This document shows, piece after piece, positions 33,354 to 41,787 of a stretch of DNA of 64,000 nucleotides. Position 1 is the first letter of the stretch. Every line of letters begins with the position of its first letter. This stretch comes from Saccharopolyspora shandongensis (GTDB lineage: Bacteria > Actinomycetota > Actinomycetes > Mycobacteriales > Pseudonocardiaceae), in NCBI RefSeq assembly GCF_900106995.1, contig NZ_FNOK01000004.1, positions 186,001 to 250,000 of the forward strand, given 5' to 3'. Both the position numbers and the translations under genes were made by a program. The notes beneath the pieces were generated by a model, which was not told the DNA's origin, ran no database searches, and saw nothing but the letters and a program-made list of their open reading frames with translations.

Positions 33354-34028
33354 CGGGGAGACGTTGTGCTCTTCGCGGCCTGCACTGCGGCGCGAATCGG
33401 TGAGGTTTCCGGCTGCCGCGTAAAGGACATCGACGCCACGGGATGGAAATGGACCATCCGGCGGCAGACCACCACCTCGCCCGGCGGATTGGTCGACAAG
33501 GGCACTAAGGGCAAGCGCGCTCGTACGGTGCCGCTCATCGAGGAGATCCACGAGCTCGTCCGCCGGCGCATCGCCGCGACGGACGGAAGCCCAGATGCGC
33601 GCCTCTTCACCGGGCCTCGCGGTGGCCGGATCACGACCGCGGTTCTGCGCGACGCAACGCACTGGGACGAGGTGGTGGACAAGCTCGGGTTCGAGCACCT
33701 GCTGCTGCACGACCTCCGGCACACGGGGTTGACCTGGCTCGCCGACGCCGGGGTGAAGGTGCACGACCTGCGGAAGATCGCCGGTCACGCGTCGCTGACC
33801 ACGACCCAGCGGTACCTGCACACCAGTCACCAGTCGGTCACGGATGCCGGCGCTTTGCTGTCCAAACACCTCCGGCGGTCCACAGATGGTCCACAACTTC
33901 GAGTCGTGCGAGCCGCTGGCAAGATCAGCCGCCGAACAGCCAGAAGGCCGGTTACCTGGATTTTCTCCGTGGTGACCGGCCTTCTGAATTGGGTGGAGCT
34001 GACGGGATTCGAACCCGTGACCCCTTGA
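33354..34028 (+). pseudogene. tyrosine integrase, C-terminal catalytic part (copy 1)
   Basis: From about GGGGAGAC (33354) the frame reads the integrase catalytic domain: FAACTAARIGEVSGCRVKD with the first Arg, LLLHDLRHTGLTWLADAG (HxxR), KIAGHASLTTTQRYLHTS (His and Tyr nucleophile). It aligns closely with copy 2 at 38.98-39.53 kb. The core-binding N-terminal half is missing and its place is taken by the XRE remnant. The normal stop is lost, so the frame runs on into the tRNA-like att repeat. Not functional for integration. Confidence 0.85.
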
Positions 34029-34036
34029 CTGCCAGT
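33991..34036. repeat. attachment-site copy (tRNA-Ala 3' end), left
   Basis: 46 bp identical to 39613-39658, covering the 3' portion of the tRNA-Ala(GGC) gene from the T-arm into the anticodon loop. Only half of the tRNA is present here, so this is an att scar and not a second tRNA gene. Confidence 0.85.
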
Positions 34037-34577
34037 TCTCACTGGGTTCCGCAGCCTGGGAAAACGGCCCCGATCGGCATTCGCATAGGTTGCGCCGCCC
34101 TGCACGTTTCGCACCCGTCGCCAGGTTTGCGGTCCCCCGCTGGTCCCCAAATTGTCCCCACCGATCCACCGCAAAGAGCTGAAACAGAGGGGGCAGCTGG
34201 GACGTCGAATACCAGCCGGCCACCCTTCGGAAGGTTCTGGCCGTCGTCTGGCTCGACGATGTGTACCGCCAGCGAGCGCCCCGGATCGTGCTGTGATCCC
34301 CCTGTTACAGCACGCTCTCCACCGAGGTGAGATTCAGATTCCCAGGCAAAACGGCTCTACGGCGCTCTCAACGCGCGAAACATGCGACGCTAGCGCACCC
34401 CCCACTCCACTGTTTCAGCCCTTAAATCGGTGAACGGTGACACCACGATGACGAGTTGTCACCTCGATTTATGCAGGTCAGATGATGCCGAGTGACAAAG
34501 TGACAGCGGTGACGGTCCTTGACCCGGCCCGGCGGTACATGCCCAGTACCGTCATCCGACTGCACCCGACGCCGCGG
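34037..34577. other. gap without a supported gene
   Basis: 541 bases inside the integrated element. Open frames exist on the plus strand but none has a start signal or a recognisable domain. It probably holds remains of lost element genes. Confidence 0.45.
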
Positions 34578-35690
34578 TCAACCGGTGTATTCGTCGCTGC
34601 CGAACTCGATGTCGAGGATGGCCAGGAACGCCGCATAGGCTTGGGGGGAAAAGTCGGTGTTCACGTGACCGGCGACCAGGTGCGTGCCGTCGCGGCTGCC
34701 CATGACGAGGGTGAACGTGCCGTAGTCCGCGCCGCCATTGCCCCACACAGGCACGCCGCTTTGGAGCTTCTGCTCAACCCACACGCCGAGCCCGTAGCGG
34801 GTGTTGGGCAGCCACCCAGAACCGTCGGTCGACACGGTCGTGACCATCTCCTCCATCTGCGCCGGCTTGAGAATCCGGCCGGAGAACAGCGCAGCGAAGA
34901 ACGTGAGCAGGTCACCGGTCGAGGAGATCATGCCACCCGCGCTCCAGGCGGTTGTCTCGTTCGACTCGGTCGCGTCGTGCAGCGGCGCCGCCGGGTCTTC
35001 CGCGTACAGCCGGGAGTAGTGCACCGGATGCGGTCCGGGGATGACCGTCTGCGTGGTGGGCAGCGACGTCCGGGTCAGGTCGAGCGGCCGCAGGATGAGC
35101 CGATCGAGCACGTCGCCGTACGATTCGCCGGTAGCCTTCTCCACCATCATCGCGGCCAGGTAGTACTGCGTGTTGGAGTACCGGAACGCCTCGCCGGGGG
35201 CGTTGTCGGGCGGATGCCGTAGTGCGATCCGCACCAGTTCTTCGGGTGTGAAGACCTTGAACCGGCGTTCGTACCAGGCATCGCCTTGGCCACCGGCGAA
35301 GAACTCCGGGTCCATGCTGAAGTTGGAGACGCCGCTGGTCTGGTTCAGCAGCTGCCGCAGCGTGATCTTGTCGCCGTCGTACTGACTGTCATCGAGCAAG
35401 CCGGGTAGCCACTTCTCCACCGTGTCGTCAAGGCTGAGCACGCCTTCACCGACCAATTTCAGCGTGGTGGCGGCGGTGAACGCTTTGGCGGCGCTGCCGA
35501 TACGGAACAACTCCTGCGGTGCGCGTTCGCGGCCGGTGCTGATGTCGGCTTTGCCTGCGGACGCGAACCAGCGGGAGTCGTCCTGCCAGACCTCGGTCAC
35601 GATGCCCGGCGTCGCGCCCGACGACACTGCGCCGTCCAATACGCGCTGCACCGCCTCGTGGGTGGTTCCGGGGTTGCTTGTCGCTGCCAT
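34578..35690 (-). CDS. serine hydrolase of the class C beta-lactamase/DD-peptidase fold
   Basis: A 370-residue enzyme with SxxK in FRIGSAAKAFT (Ser66/Lys69), YxN in FRYSNTQYY (Tyr171/Asn173) and a C-terminal WGNGGAD in place of KTG/HxG. This set fits esterase or D-aminopeptidase-like members at least as well as true beta-lactamases. There is no signal peptide, so it is probably cytoplasmic. ATG 35688-35690 follows AAAGAGA. It lies in the integrated element, divergent from a MarR-like regulator, with a perfect palindrome between them. Confidence 0.88.
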   Translation of the reverse strand: MAATSNPGTTHEAVQRVLDGAVSSGATPGIVTEVWQDDSRWFASAGKADISTGRERAPQELFRIGSAAKAFTAATTLKLVGEGVLSLDDTVEKWLPGLLDDSQYDGDKITLRQLLNQTSGVSNFSMDPEFFAGGQGDAWYERRFKVFTPEELVRIALRHPPDNAPGEAFRYSNTQYYLAAMMVEKATGESYGDVLDRLILRPLDLTRTSLPTTQTVIPGPHPVHYSRLYAEDPAAPLHDATESNETTAWSAGGMISSTGDLLTFFAALFSGRILKPAQMEEMVTTVSTDGSGWLPNTRYGLGVWVEQKLQSGVPVWGNGGADYGTFTLVMGSRDGTHLVAGHVNTDFSPQAYAAFLAILDIEFGSDEYTG

Positions 35691-35810
35691 TGGGTCTCTT
35701 TCGGTCGTCTTCAATCGTTTCGACGCGAAGAAACGCTACGTTGCGTTTGCGAAAGGGTCAACATTAAATTCGCTGATAGAAGACATTGTTGCGATGACTA
35801 TGACGATGAA

Positions 35811-35827
35811 TGCAACAGCTTGTTGCA
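35811..35827. promoter_or_regulatory. palindromic operator, hydrolase / regulator intergenic
   Basis: TGCAACAGCTTGTTGCA is a perfect 7-3-7 inverted repeat. It lies between the divergent hydrolase and regulator genes and overlaps an in-frame ATG at 35810, which argues that the regulator starts further downstream. TGTTGCG-like half sites occur nearby. Confidence 0.7.
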
Positions 35828-35854
35828 GTGAGTGTGGTTGAATGCAAGAACGGA

Positions 35855-36568
35855 ATGCGCAGCAAGGGGGTGCGGCTGGTGCCGGAAGGCCGGTTGACGC
35901 GTGAGGATCGCGAACGGATAGCCCACGGCCTGGCGGAAGGGCTCGGGTTCGCCGAGATCTCCCGGCGACTGGGCAGGCCGACGTCCACGATCAGCCGCGA
36001 GGTGAACCGCAACGGCGGCGCCGGCGGTTATCGCCCGGATCAGGCGCACGAGGCGACGCGAGAGCGCGCTCGGCGTCAATGCCCCCAAGCAGTCGAATCA
36101 CCACAACGACCTCCTGCGGCCGGAACGCAAGAGGCGGAGGACAAGCTCACCGACGTTCTCGTCGCGTCGGGGCTGACGCGAATGTCCGCACGCGTGCTGG
36201 CCTGCCTCTGCACCACGCATAGCGGCGGCCTCACCGCCACCGACCTCGTCCAACGCCTGCAGGTAAGCCCGGCCTCCATCTCCAAAGCCGTCGCCGAGCT
36301 TGAGACAATGAACTTGATCGGACGGGAACGAGATCACCGCCAACGACGAGACCACTACATCGTCGACCAGGAGATCTGGTACCGGTCACTCCTGGCCAGC
36401 GCGCAATTCAACACCAACATCGCCGAGGTCGCCCGCCAAAACGCCGAAGCCCTCGGCCGTTCGACTCCGGCCGGAGCCCGGATGGACGCCATGAGCGAAT
36501 TCTTCGAGCAGGTGGGACGCGAAACCATCGCCGTGGCCCAACGTTACCGTCACATCCTCACCCGCTGA
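35855..36568 (+). CDS. regulator: IS30-type HTH fused to a MarR/GbsR-like domain
   Basis: About 237 residues. An N-terminal HTH of the IS30/HTH_38 type (LTREDRERIAHGLAEGLGFA, EISRRLGRPTSTISREV) is joined to a winged helix (ATDLVQRLQVSPASISKAVA, ELETMNLIGRER) like MarR/GbsR proteins. The start is uncertain among ATG 35855, GTG 35870 and ATG 35810; the last lies in the palindrome. The two DNA-binding modules in one chain are a known actinobacterial architecture. It probably represses the divergent hydrolase gene. Confidence 0.8.
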   Translation: MRSKGVRLVPEGRLTREDRERIAHGLAEGLGFAEISRRLGRPTSTISREVNRNGGAGGYRPDQAHEATRERARRQCPQAVESPQRPPAAGTQEAEDKLTDVLVASGLTRMSARVLACLCTTHSGGLTATDLVQRLQVSPASISKAVAELETMNLIGRERDHRQRRDHYIVDQEIWYRSLLASAQFNTNIAEVARQNAEALGRSTPAGARMDAMSEFFEQVGRETIAVAQRYRHILTR

Positions 36569-36569
36569 C

Positions 36570-36840
36570 AGCTCGCGCTGCGCACTCGAACACCGCGCGT
36601 GCCCCATTCGTTCTTCGCAGTCGGCTCGGGTGTGGTACGCGGCGAGCTCGCGCACCGCGGCCCGTTTGGTGATGCCGTACTCGCCAGCCCAGCAGGAGCT
36701 GCAGACGATTTGCCACCGGCCGTGGCGTCGGCCGGGCGCGGGATCTCGAAGCGGGTCGGCGCGAACGCGACCACGTAGAAGCGGGTCAGCCAGTCGAGCA
36801 GCCCGTCCTCGCGGCTGAACTGGCAGCGACTGGCGCTAGC
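36570..36840 (-). pseudogene. decayed mobile-element gene
   Basis: Going down from 36840, one frame reads CQFSREDGLLDWLTRFYVVA, then FAPTRFEIPRPADATAGGK. A second frame continues WQIVCSSCWAGEYGITKRAA with a CxxC pair, then VRELAAYHTRADCEERMG. The pieces look like one small zinc-ribbon protein split by a frameshift. Family not recognised. Confidence 0.4.
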
Positions 36841-37027
36841 TGCGCTCCTCGCGGTGCTTCTTAGCGAGCTGGCGGAGTTCCTCGCGGACCGTTTCAAGGT
36901 CGAATCGGTACTTACCACCTGGCGTCACCAAGGCGACCGAGATGAGGCCCTCGTCCGCGTAGCGGCTGATCGACCGGCGAGAGATCCCAAGCTCTTTCGC
37001 CAGTTCACCGGATGAGAGCAGCCGCAT
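36836..37027 (-). CDS. excisionase-like MerR-type HTH protein
   Basis: 63 residues: MRLLSSGELAKELGISRRSI, then SRYADEGLISVALVTPGGKY and a short helix ending HREERS. This is a single winged-helix of the AlpA/BldC/Xis kind. Such proteins direct integrase toward excision or act as small activators in actinomycete integrative elements. It is divergent from the gene at 37140; five GGCCT repeats, mostly 9 bp apart, lie in the gap and may be its binding array. Confidence 0.8.
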   Translation of the reverse strand: MRLLSSGELAKELGISRRSISRYADEGLISVALVTPGGKYRFDLETVREELRQLAKKHREERS

Positions 37028-37069
37028 GCCCTGAACGTATGACCGGGTGCTGTCCTGTGCTGCCTGTCT

Positions 37070-37115
37070 GGCCTCAGCGGCCTCACTGGCCTACATCCTG
37101 GCCTGCCTGGCCTCA
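37070..37115. repeat. 9-bp spaced GGCCT iteron-like array
   Basis: GGCCT starts at 37070, 37079, 37088, 37100 and 37109, giving steps of 9, 9, 12 and 9. Three copies extend to GGCCTCA. The array lies between the excisionase-like gene and the divergent small gene. Direct repeats of this kind bind BldC/Xis-type proteins cooperatively or serve as origin iterons. Confidence 0.55.
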
Positions 37116-37139
37116 ATGTCCTGTTTAGGGAGATGGCAC

Positions 37140-37406
37140 ATGACCTCTGGACGCACCGCGCTTGCCGTCCTGCTTCGCACCGCACAGTGGGAGCTCGATA
37201 AAGCCGCGTTCGAGCTGGGAGGCGGCCGATACACGCAGGACGAGCGGCACCTCCTCGCTGACCAACTTGTCGAGCTCGCGTCCGTGCTGCGCCATGACGA
37301 CGCGAACCCTGAACTTCGGCCGAGCGTGACAATGCCCTCTACGGCGATCTCAGCGCCTCTTGAGGGGACATCTCCCGGCCGATCATTCCGCAGAGCAACC
37401 GAATAG
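37140..37406 (+). CDS. hypothetical protein of the integrated element
   Basis: 88 residues from ATG 37140 with AGGGAG 8 bases upstream. The first 55 residues are helical and well formed (MTSGRTALAVLLRTAQWELD, AELGG-like turn, HLLADQLVELASVLRHDD). The tail is low-complexity and may be altered by the nearby IS insertion. No known domain. Its divergent position beside the excisionase-like gene suggests a plasmid-maintenance or regulatory role. Confidence 0.6.
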   Translation: MTSGRTALAVLLRTAQWELDKAAFELGGGRYTQDERHLLADQLVELASVLRHDDANPELRPSVTMPSTAISAPLEGTSPGRSFRRATE

Positions 37407-37451
37407 CGATCGCTACAAGCAAGGCCCCTCAGAACTGATCTGGGCGGATTC

Positions 37452-38696
37452 CAGGGGTCGTTGCAACACAAGTGATCAACTGGCTTCGGTCAGGAGTTTA
37501 GCCAAGCGCTCGGCTGGGGTGAGCCGAGCGTTTTGCGTGGGCGGCGGTTGAGTTGGACGGCGACGGCGGCGAGGTCGTCCGGGGTGTGGACGGAGAGATC
37601 GCTGCCTTTGGGGAAATACTGGCGGAGCAGGCCATTGGTGTTTTCGTTGCTGCCACGTTGCCAGGGCGAATGCGGGTCGCAGAAGTAGACCGGCATGTTG
37701 GTGGCGATGGTGAACTCGTGGTGGCGGCTCATCTCAACGCCTTGGTCCCAGGTCAGGGTCCGTTTCAGTTGGGTGGGCAGTGTCTGGATGGTGGCGATGA
37801 GACCGTCCCGGACGGTTTCGGCGTCGTGGCGTCCGGGCAGGTGCACTAGCAGCTAGCGAGTGGTGCGCTCGACCAGGGTGCCGATCGCGGACGTCCCGCC
37901 ACCACCAATAATCAGGTCGCCTTCCCAGTGGCCGGGTACGGCCCGATCCTCGGCCTCGGCCGGACGGTCGCTGATCATCACCATCGGGGCGGTGAAACGG
38001 GGTTGGCGTTGCTCGCCGGTCCGGCGGGGTTTACGCACGGTGCGGCCGGTGCGTTCACGACGCAGTTCGCCGCGTCCTTGGACGTAGAGGGCCTGGTAGA
38101 TCGTCTCGTGGGTCACGTGCAGCTCCGGGCGGTCGGGATGGTCCCGGCGCAGCCGGCGGCTGATTTGCTCCGGGCTGCCTGGTCATCGAGCATGCCCTGC
38201 ACGCGCTCGCGTAGTTCGGGGTTGGCAGCGATCTTGCTGGTCTTCGGCCGGGTACGACGAGCCTCGGCGCGGATCTGGGCGGCGTACGGCCGGTAGTCAC
38301 CGCTGCCGGGATGACTGTTCCGTCTCAACTCCCGGCTGATCGTGCCAGGATCACGACCCAGCTCGCGGGCGGTGGCTCGCACACCGACTCCTGCCCGGTG
38401 CCGGTCGGCGATCACCAGCCGCTCGTCCTGAGACAGGAACCGGGACGACACCTCGGGCCGGGCAGGGACTGGACGTGACGGCGGGGCGGAAGACTTGGTG
38501 GTCTTCCGCCCCGCCTGACTTGCCCGACCGAATCGCCACCGGTGCCCGGTCTTGCGGTTGATCCCTACGATCCGGCACGCCTCAGCCGTGCCCACACCCT
38601 GCGCCACAAGATCAAGATAAGTCTGACGCTCAGCAAGCAACTTCTTACGGCCCTGAGGTGACCGGTCCTTGCGGATCTCGAACACTGCAACCCCTG
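37452..38696 (-). mobile_element. IS30-family insertion sequence (inactive)
   Basis: About 1245 bp. The ends carry imperfect inverted repeats: the left end starts CAGGGGTCGTTGCAACAC at 37452 and the right end, read inward from 38696, starts CAGGGGTTGCAGTGTT. I see no clear target duplication, so one flank may have been deleted. The element interrupts integrase copy 2, which resumes immediately at 38697. Confidence 0.75.
37490..38685 (-). pseudogene. IS30 family transposase, frameshifted and with amber codon
   Basis: The N-terminus is intact (MFEIRKDRSPQGRKKLLAER; IS30 HTH DERLVIADRHRAGVGVRATA). Near 38180 the frame shifts: MLDDQAARS should continue as [11 protein letters not shown] but that lies in the next frame, where [20 protein letters not shown] follows. 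The catalytic Asp region [20 protein letters not shown] is present, but after VERTTR an in-frame TAG (37854-37856) cuts the protein. The second Asp (LTWDQGVEMSRH) and Glu (QRGSNENTNGLL) follow downstream. Confidence 0.88.
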
Positions 38697-39533
38697 AACG
38701 GCGTGGTCGATCGAGCTGTTCACGGCTGGATCGCCGACGAGCACAGCCTTTCCACCATCAAGAACACCCTTGCCGTGCTCGTTCGCGTCATGGAACAGGC
38801 CGTGCGCGACGGCATCATTGACATCAACCCGGCGCGCGTCACGGGCTGGCAGCACGAATTTCGACAGGCCGAAGACGAACTCGATGACCCGCGTTCCCTT
38901 GCACTTCCGGACTGGAAGTCGCTGAAGCGTCTAGCCGACGCGCTTGTCGCCCGCTCGTCCAATGAGTACGTGGGTTGGGGAGACGTGGTGCTCTTCGCCG
39001 CCTGCACGGCCGCCCGCATCGGCGAGGTGTCCGGCTGCCGGGTCAAAGACCTCGACACCACGGAGTGGAAGTGGAAGATCCGGCGGCAGACCACCACGGC
39101 ACCCGGCGGGCTCGTCGACAAGGGAACCAAAGGCAAGCGCGCTCGGACAGTTCCGATCATCGAGTAGATCCGCGAACTGGTCAGCAGGCGAATCGCCAAG
39201 ACCGACGGAAGCCCCGACGCGCGCCTGTTCACCGGGCCACGCGGCGGCCGGATCACCACCGCCGTGCTGCGCGACGCGACGCACTGGGATGAGGTGGTGA
39301 CCAAGCTCGGCTACGAGCACCTGCGTCGGCACGACCTGCGACACACGGGGCTGACATGGCTTGCCGATGCCGGAGTTAAGGTGCACGACCTCCGCAAGAT
39401 CGCCGGTCACGCGTCGCTCACGACCACACAGCGGTACCTACACAGCAACGAGCAATCGGTCACCGATGCCGGCGCTTTGCTCTCCAAACACCTGCGCCGG
39501 TCCCCAAGTGGTCCCCAGCTCCGAGCCGTTTAG
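38697..39533 (+). pseudogene. tyrosine integrase (copy 2), interrupted by IS30 and a nonsense codon
   Basis: From the IS end the frame reads part of the core-binding domain (ADEHSLSTIKNTLAVLVRVM, EQAVRDGIIDINPARVTGW) and then the catalytic domain: AARIGEVSGC, RRHDLRHTGLTWLADAG, GHASLTTTQRYLHS. A TAG at 39165-39167 stands where copy 1 has GAG (PLIEEIHEL against PIIE-stop-IREL). The first part of the gene is lost at the IS. It points toward the tRNA, as expected for an integrase next to its att site. Confidence 0.85.
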
Positions 39534-39612
39534 CGCAGCAACGTGATCATCGATCGAGCATCAAAAAGGCCGGTTACCTGGTATTTCTCCTCGGTAATCG
39601 GCCCTCTGAAAT

Positions 39613-39658
39613 GGGTGGAGCTGACGGGATTCGAACCCGTGACCCCTTGACTGCCAGT
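39613..39658. repeat. attachment-site copy within the intact tRNA-Ala gene, right
   Basis: 46 bp identical to 33991-34036. It spans the 3' end of the tRNA gene up to the anticodon loop, so integration restored the tRNA. Confidence 0.85.
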
Positions 39659-39688
39659 CAAGTGCGCTACCAGCTGCGCCACAGCCCC
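39616..39688 (-). tRNA. tRNA-Ala (GGC anticodon)
   Basis: A full 73-base cloverleaf on the reverse strand: acceptor GGGGCTG pairs with CAGCTCC plus discriminator A, anticodon stem CTTGA/TCAAG with loop CTGGCAG giving anticodon GGC, and T-loop GGTTCGAATCC. CCA is not encoded. It is the integration target of the adjacent elements. Confidence 0.95.
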
Positions 39689-39837
39689 TTATGCTGTTTT
39701 CCCGAGGTGTTCGGTTCGTTTCCGCCCCGCTCATCTCGTGTGCCATAACAGTACAACAGGCCTTCGGCGGAGTTTTCAGGGGGGTCCCCCCTGATGGATC
39801 TACCCACGGGCTCGGTCGAGCTGCTAGACCGTGGGTC

Positions 39838-41172
39838 GTGGCGACAGCACAGCGCGTGCATCCTCCGCTGGTGGCTCCCGAGGCCGAGGGGGTCACCTCC
39901 GAGCAACGCCGTGAGCTGCAGGAACGCCGGTTGCGGCAGTTGGTCGACCGGCTGTTGGCTGCCGGGGGCCTGCAGGCCGGGCGGCTCCGGGAGCGCGGCG
40001 TCTCGGCCGGCTCCGACGTGCGGCTCGACGACCTGCACCGGTTGCCGTTCGTCTCGAAGCAGGACTTCTGGGACCAGTACCCGTTCGGGCTTCGCGCAGC
40101 GGCCGAGGACGACATCGTCTGCGTGCATGGCACGTCCGGCACGATGGGCCGGCCGACGCTGGTGCCCTACACCGCGCACGACATCGAGGTGTGGACGCAG
40201 GTCATGGCCCGGGCGCTGGGCGGCGCCGGCGTGACGCGACGCAGCACCGTGCACTGCGCCTACGGGTACGGCCTGTTCACCGGCGGTCTCGGCGTGCACC
40301 ACGGGGCGACGCGACTGGGCGCGACCGTGCTCCCGGTGTCCAGCGGCGCGACCGATCGGCAGCTGCGGTTGTTGCTCGATCTGCGTCCTGACGTGTTGTG
40401 CTGCACACCTTCGTACGCGACTTACCTCGGCGAGGCGCTCGCCTCGACCGGGATCACCGCCGATCAGCTGTCGCTGCGGGTGGGCTTGTTCGGGGCCGAG
40501 CCCTGGACCGCGGAGATGCGGCAGGGCATCGAGGGGCTCCTGGGGTTGCGGGCGCTCAACATCTACGGGCTCGCCGAGGTGATCGGGCCGGGCGTCGCTT
40601 GCGAGTCGCTGGACTCCGGGGGCTTGCTCAACATCGCCGAGGACCACTTCTTCCCCGAGGTCGTCGGCCCGGACGGCGAGCCGCTGCCCGACGGCGAGGT
40701 CGGCGAGCTGGTGTTCACGACGCTGACGAAGTCCGGCACCCCGCTGCTGCGCTACCGGACCGGCGATGTGGCGTCGCTGAGCGGGCCCGCCCCCGGTTCG
40801 CCGCGGACGCTGCGCCGGATGAGCCGGGTGGTGGGGCGCACCGATGACATGGTGGTCATCCGCGGTGTCAACGTCTTCCCGTCGGAGATCGAGGCCGTGC
40901 TGCTGGCCGATCGGCGGGTGGCGCCGCACTACCTGATCGTCGAGGACCGCCGGGACCGGTCGCGCCCGGAACTGCGGGTCGCGGTCGAGCCGCGGGATCC
41001 GAACGGCGACACCGAGCTCCTCGCGCGCGAGCTGACGGCCGCGCTGCTCGCCCGGCTCGACATCTCGTGCATCGTCCGGGTGCTCGACCACGTTCCGCGG
41101 GTCGCCACCGGCAAGGCGCAGCGCCTGGTGCGGTGGGAGCACGGGGTCAGCCCGCTACCCGGCATCGAGTGA
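39838..41172 (+). CDS. phenylacetate-CoA ligase-like adenylate-forming enzyme
   Basis: A 444-residue ANL-superfamily enzyme of PaaK size. It has the AMP/phosphate loop VHGTSGTMGRPTLVPYT (GTSGTMG near 98-104), the adenylate motif NIYGLAEVIGPG, the hinge YRTGDVASL, and the C-terminal GRTDDMVVIRGVNVFPSEIE. It activates a carboxylic acid as acyl-AMP and then the CoA thioester; the acid is not readable. I used GTG 39838; there is no ribosome-binding site, but TAGACC at 39825-39830 could be a -10 box of a leaderless mRNA. Its 3' end overlaps the convergent udgX-like gene by 18 bases. Confidence 0.88.
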   Translation: MATAQRVHPPLVAPEAEGVTSEQRRELQERRLRQLVDRLLAAGGLQAGRLRERGVSAGSDVRLDDLHRLPFVSKQDFWDQYPFGLRAAAEDDIVCVHGTSGTMGRPTLVPYTAHDIEVWTQVMARALGGAGVTRRSTVHCAYGYGLFTGGLGVHHGATRLGATVLPVSSGATDRQLRLLLDLRPDVLCCTPSYATYLGEALASTGITADQLSLRVGLFGAEPWTAEMRQGIEGLLGLRALNIYGLAEVIGPGVACESLDSGGLLNIAEDHFFPEVVGPDGEPLPDGEVGELVFTTLTKSGTPLLRYRTGDVASLSGPAPGSPRTLRRMSRVVGRTDDMVVIRGVNVFPSEIEAVLLADRRVAPHYLIVEDRRDRSRPELRVAVEPRDPNGDTELLARELTAALLARLDISCIVRVLDHVPRVATGKAQRLVRWEHGVSPLPGIE

Positions 41173-41784
41173 GCGCAGGGCCCGCGCCGCCACCCGCAGG
41201 TCCGCGACGAACCCCTGGTACATCGCCTCCCTGTCCTCGGAGCGGAGGATCGCCGACGGGTGGATCGTGGCGAGCACGTGGGCGTCGCGGTCCGGGAGGT
41301 CCAGCACGGTGCCGCGTTCCTTCGTGACGCGGAACGACGTGCCCAGCATCGCCTGCGCCGCGGTCGCCCCGAGGCAGATCACCAGCCGCGGCGCGACGAC
41401 CCGCAGTTCGGCGTCCAGCCACGGGCGGCACGCGTCGACCTCGGCCTGGGACGGCTTCCGGTGGATGCGCCGCTTCCCGCTGGTGCGCTCGAACTTGAAG
41501 TGCTTGGTGGTGTTGGTGACGTAGACGGCGTCCCGCCGGATGCCGACCTCCGCCAACGCGCGGTCCAGCATCCCGCCCGCGGGCCCGATGAACGGCTCGC
41601 CCCGCCGGTCTTCCTGGTCGCCGGGTTGCTCGCCGATCACCACGACCTTCGCCGTCTCCGGGCCGGCGCCGAACACGGCTTGGGTCGCGTCGCGGTAGAG
41701 ACCGCAGCCCCGGCAGCCCTGAACCGCTTCGCGCAGGCCTGGCAACCGGGCCCCGGACGGGACGAATTCCTCGGCGCCGGGCAC
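41155..41784 (-). CDS. udgX: UdgX-type uracil-DNA glycosylase
   Basis: A 209-residue family 4-like uracil-DNA glycosylase. Motif A is GEQPGDQED (51-59), where most family 4 enzymes have GEAPG. An insert KRRIH (104-108) matches the R-loop that in Mycobacterium smegmatis UdgX carries the His forming a covalent bond with the abasic site after uracil removal. HPSAILR (175-181) is the second catalytic motif. Cys24, Cys27, Cys119 and Cys137 can hold the iron-sulfur cluster. GTG start, 3 bases after the upstream flavoprotein stop, so it is in an operon with it. Confidence 0.9.
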   Translation of the reverse strand: MPGAEEFVPSGARLPGLREAVQGCRGCGLYRDATQAVFGAGPETAKVVVIGEQPGDQEDRRGEPFIGPAGGMLDRALAEVGIRRDAVYVTNTTKHFKFERTSGKRRIHRKPSQAEVDACRPWLDAELRVVAPRLVICLGATAAQAMLGTSFRVTKERGTVLDLPDRDAHVLATIHPSAILRSEDREAMYQGFVADLRVAARALRSLDAG

Positions 41785-41787
41785 GGG

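Larger units (their letters stand above)
33991..39658. mobile_element. decayed integrative element at tRNA-Ala
   Basis: A 5.7-kb segment bounded by the 46-bp att duplication. It ends with an integrase reading toward the intact tRNA and carries an excisionase-like gene, an iteron-like array, a beta-lactamase-fold hydrolase with regulator and an IS30 copy. Replication and transfer genes are absent and the integrase is broken, so it cannot move unaided. A second integrase fragment just outside the left att shows an earlier element used the same site. Confidence 0.75.

Noticed and set aside
33991-34036. second tRNA-Ala gene
   Set aside because: Only the 3' half is present; sequence beyond the anticodon loop does not fold as a tRNA. 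It is an att scar.
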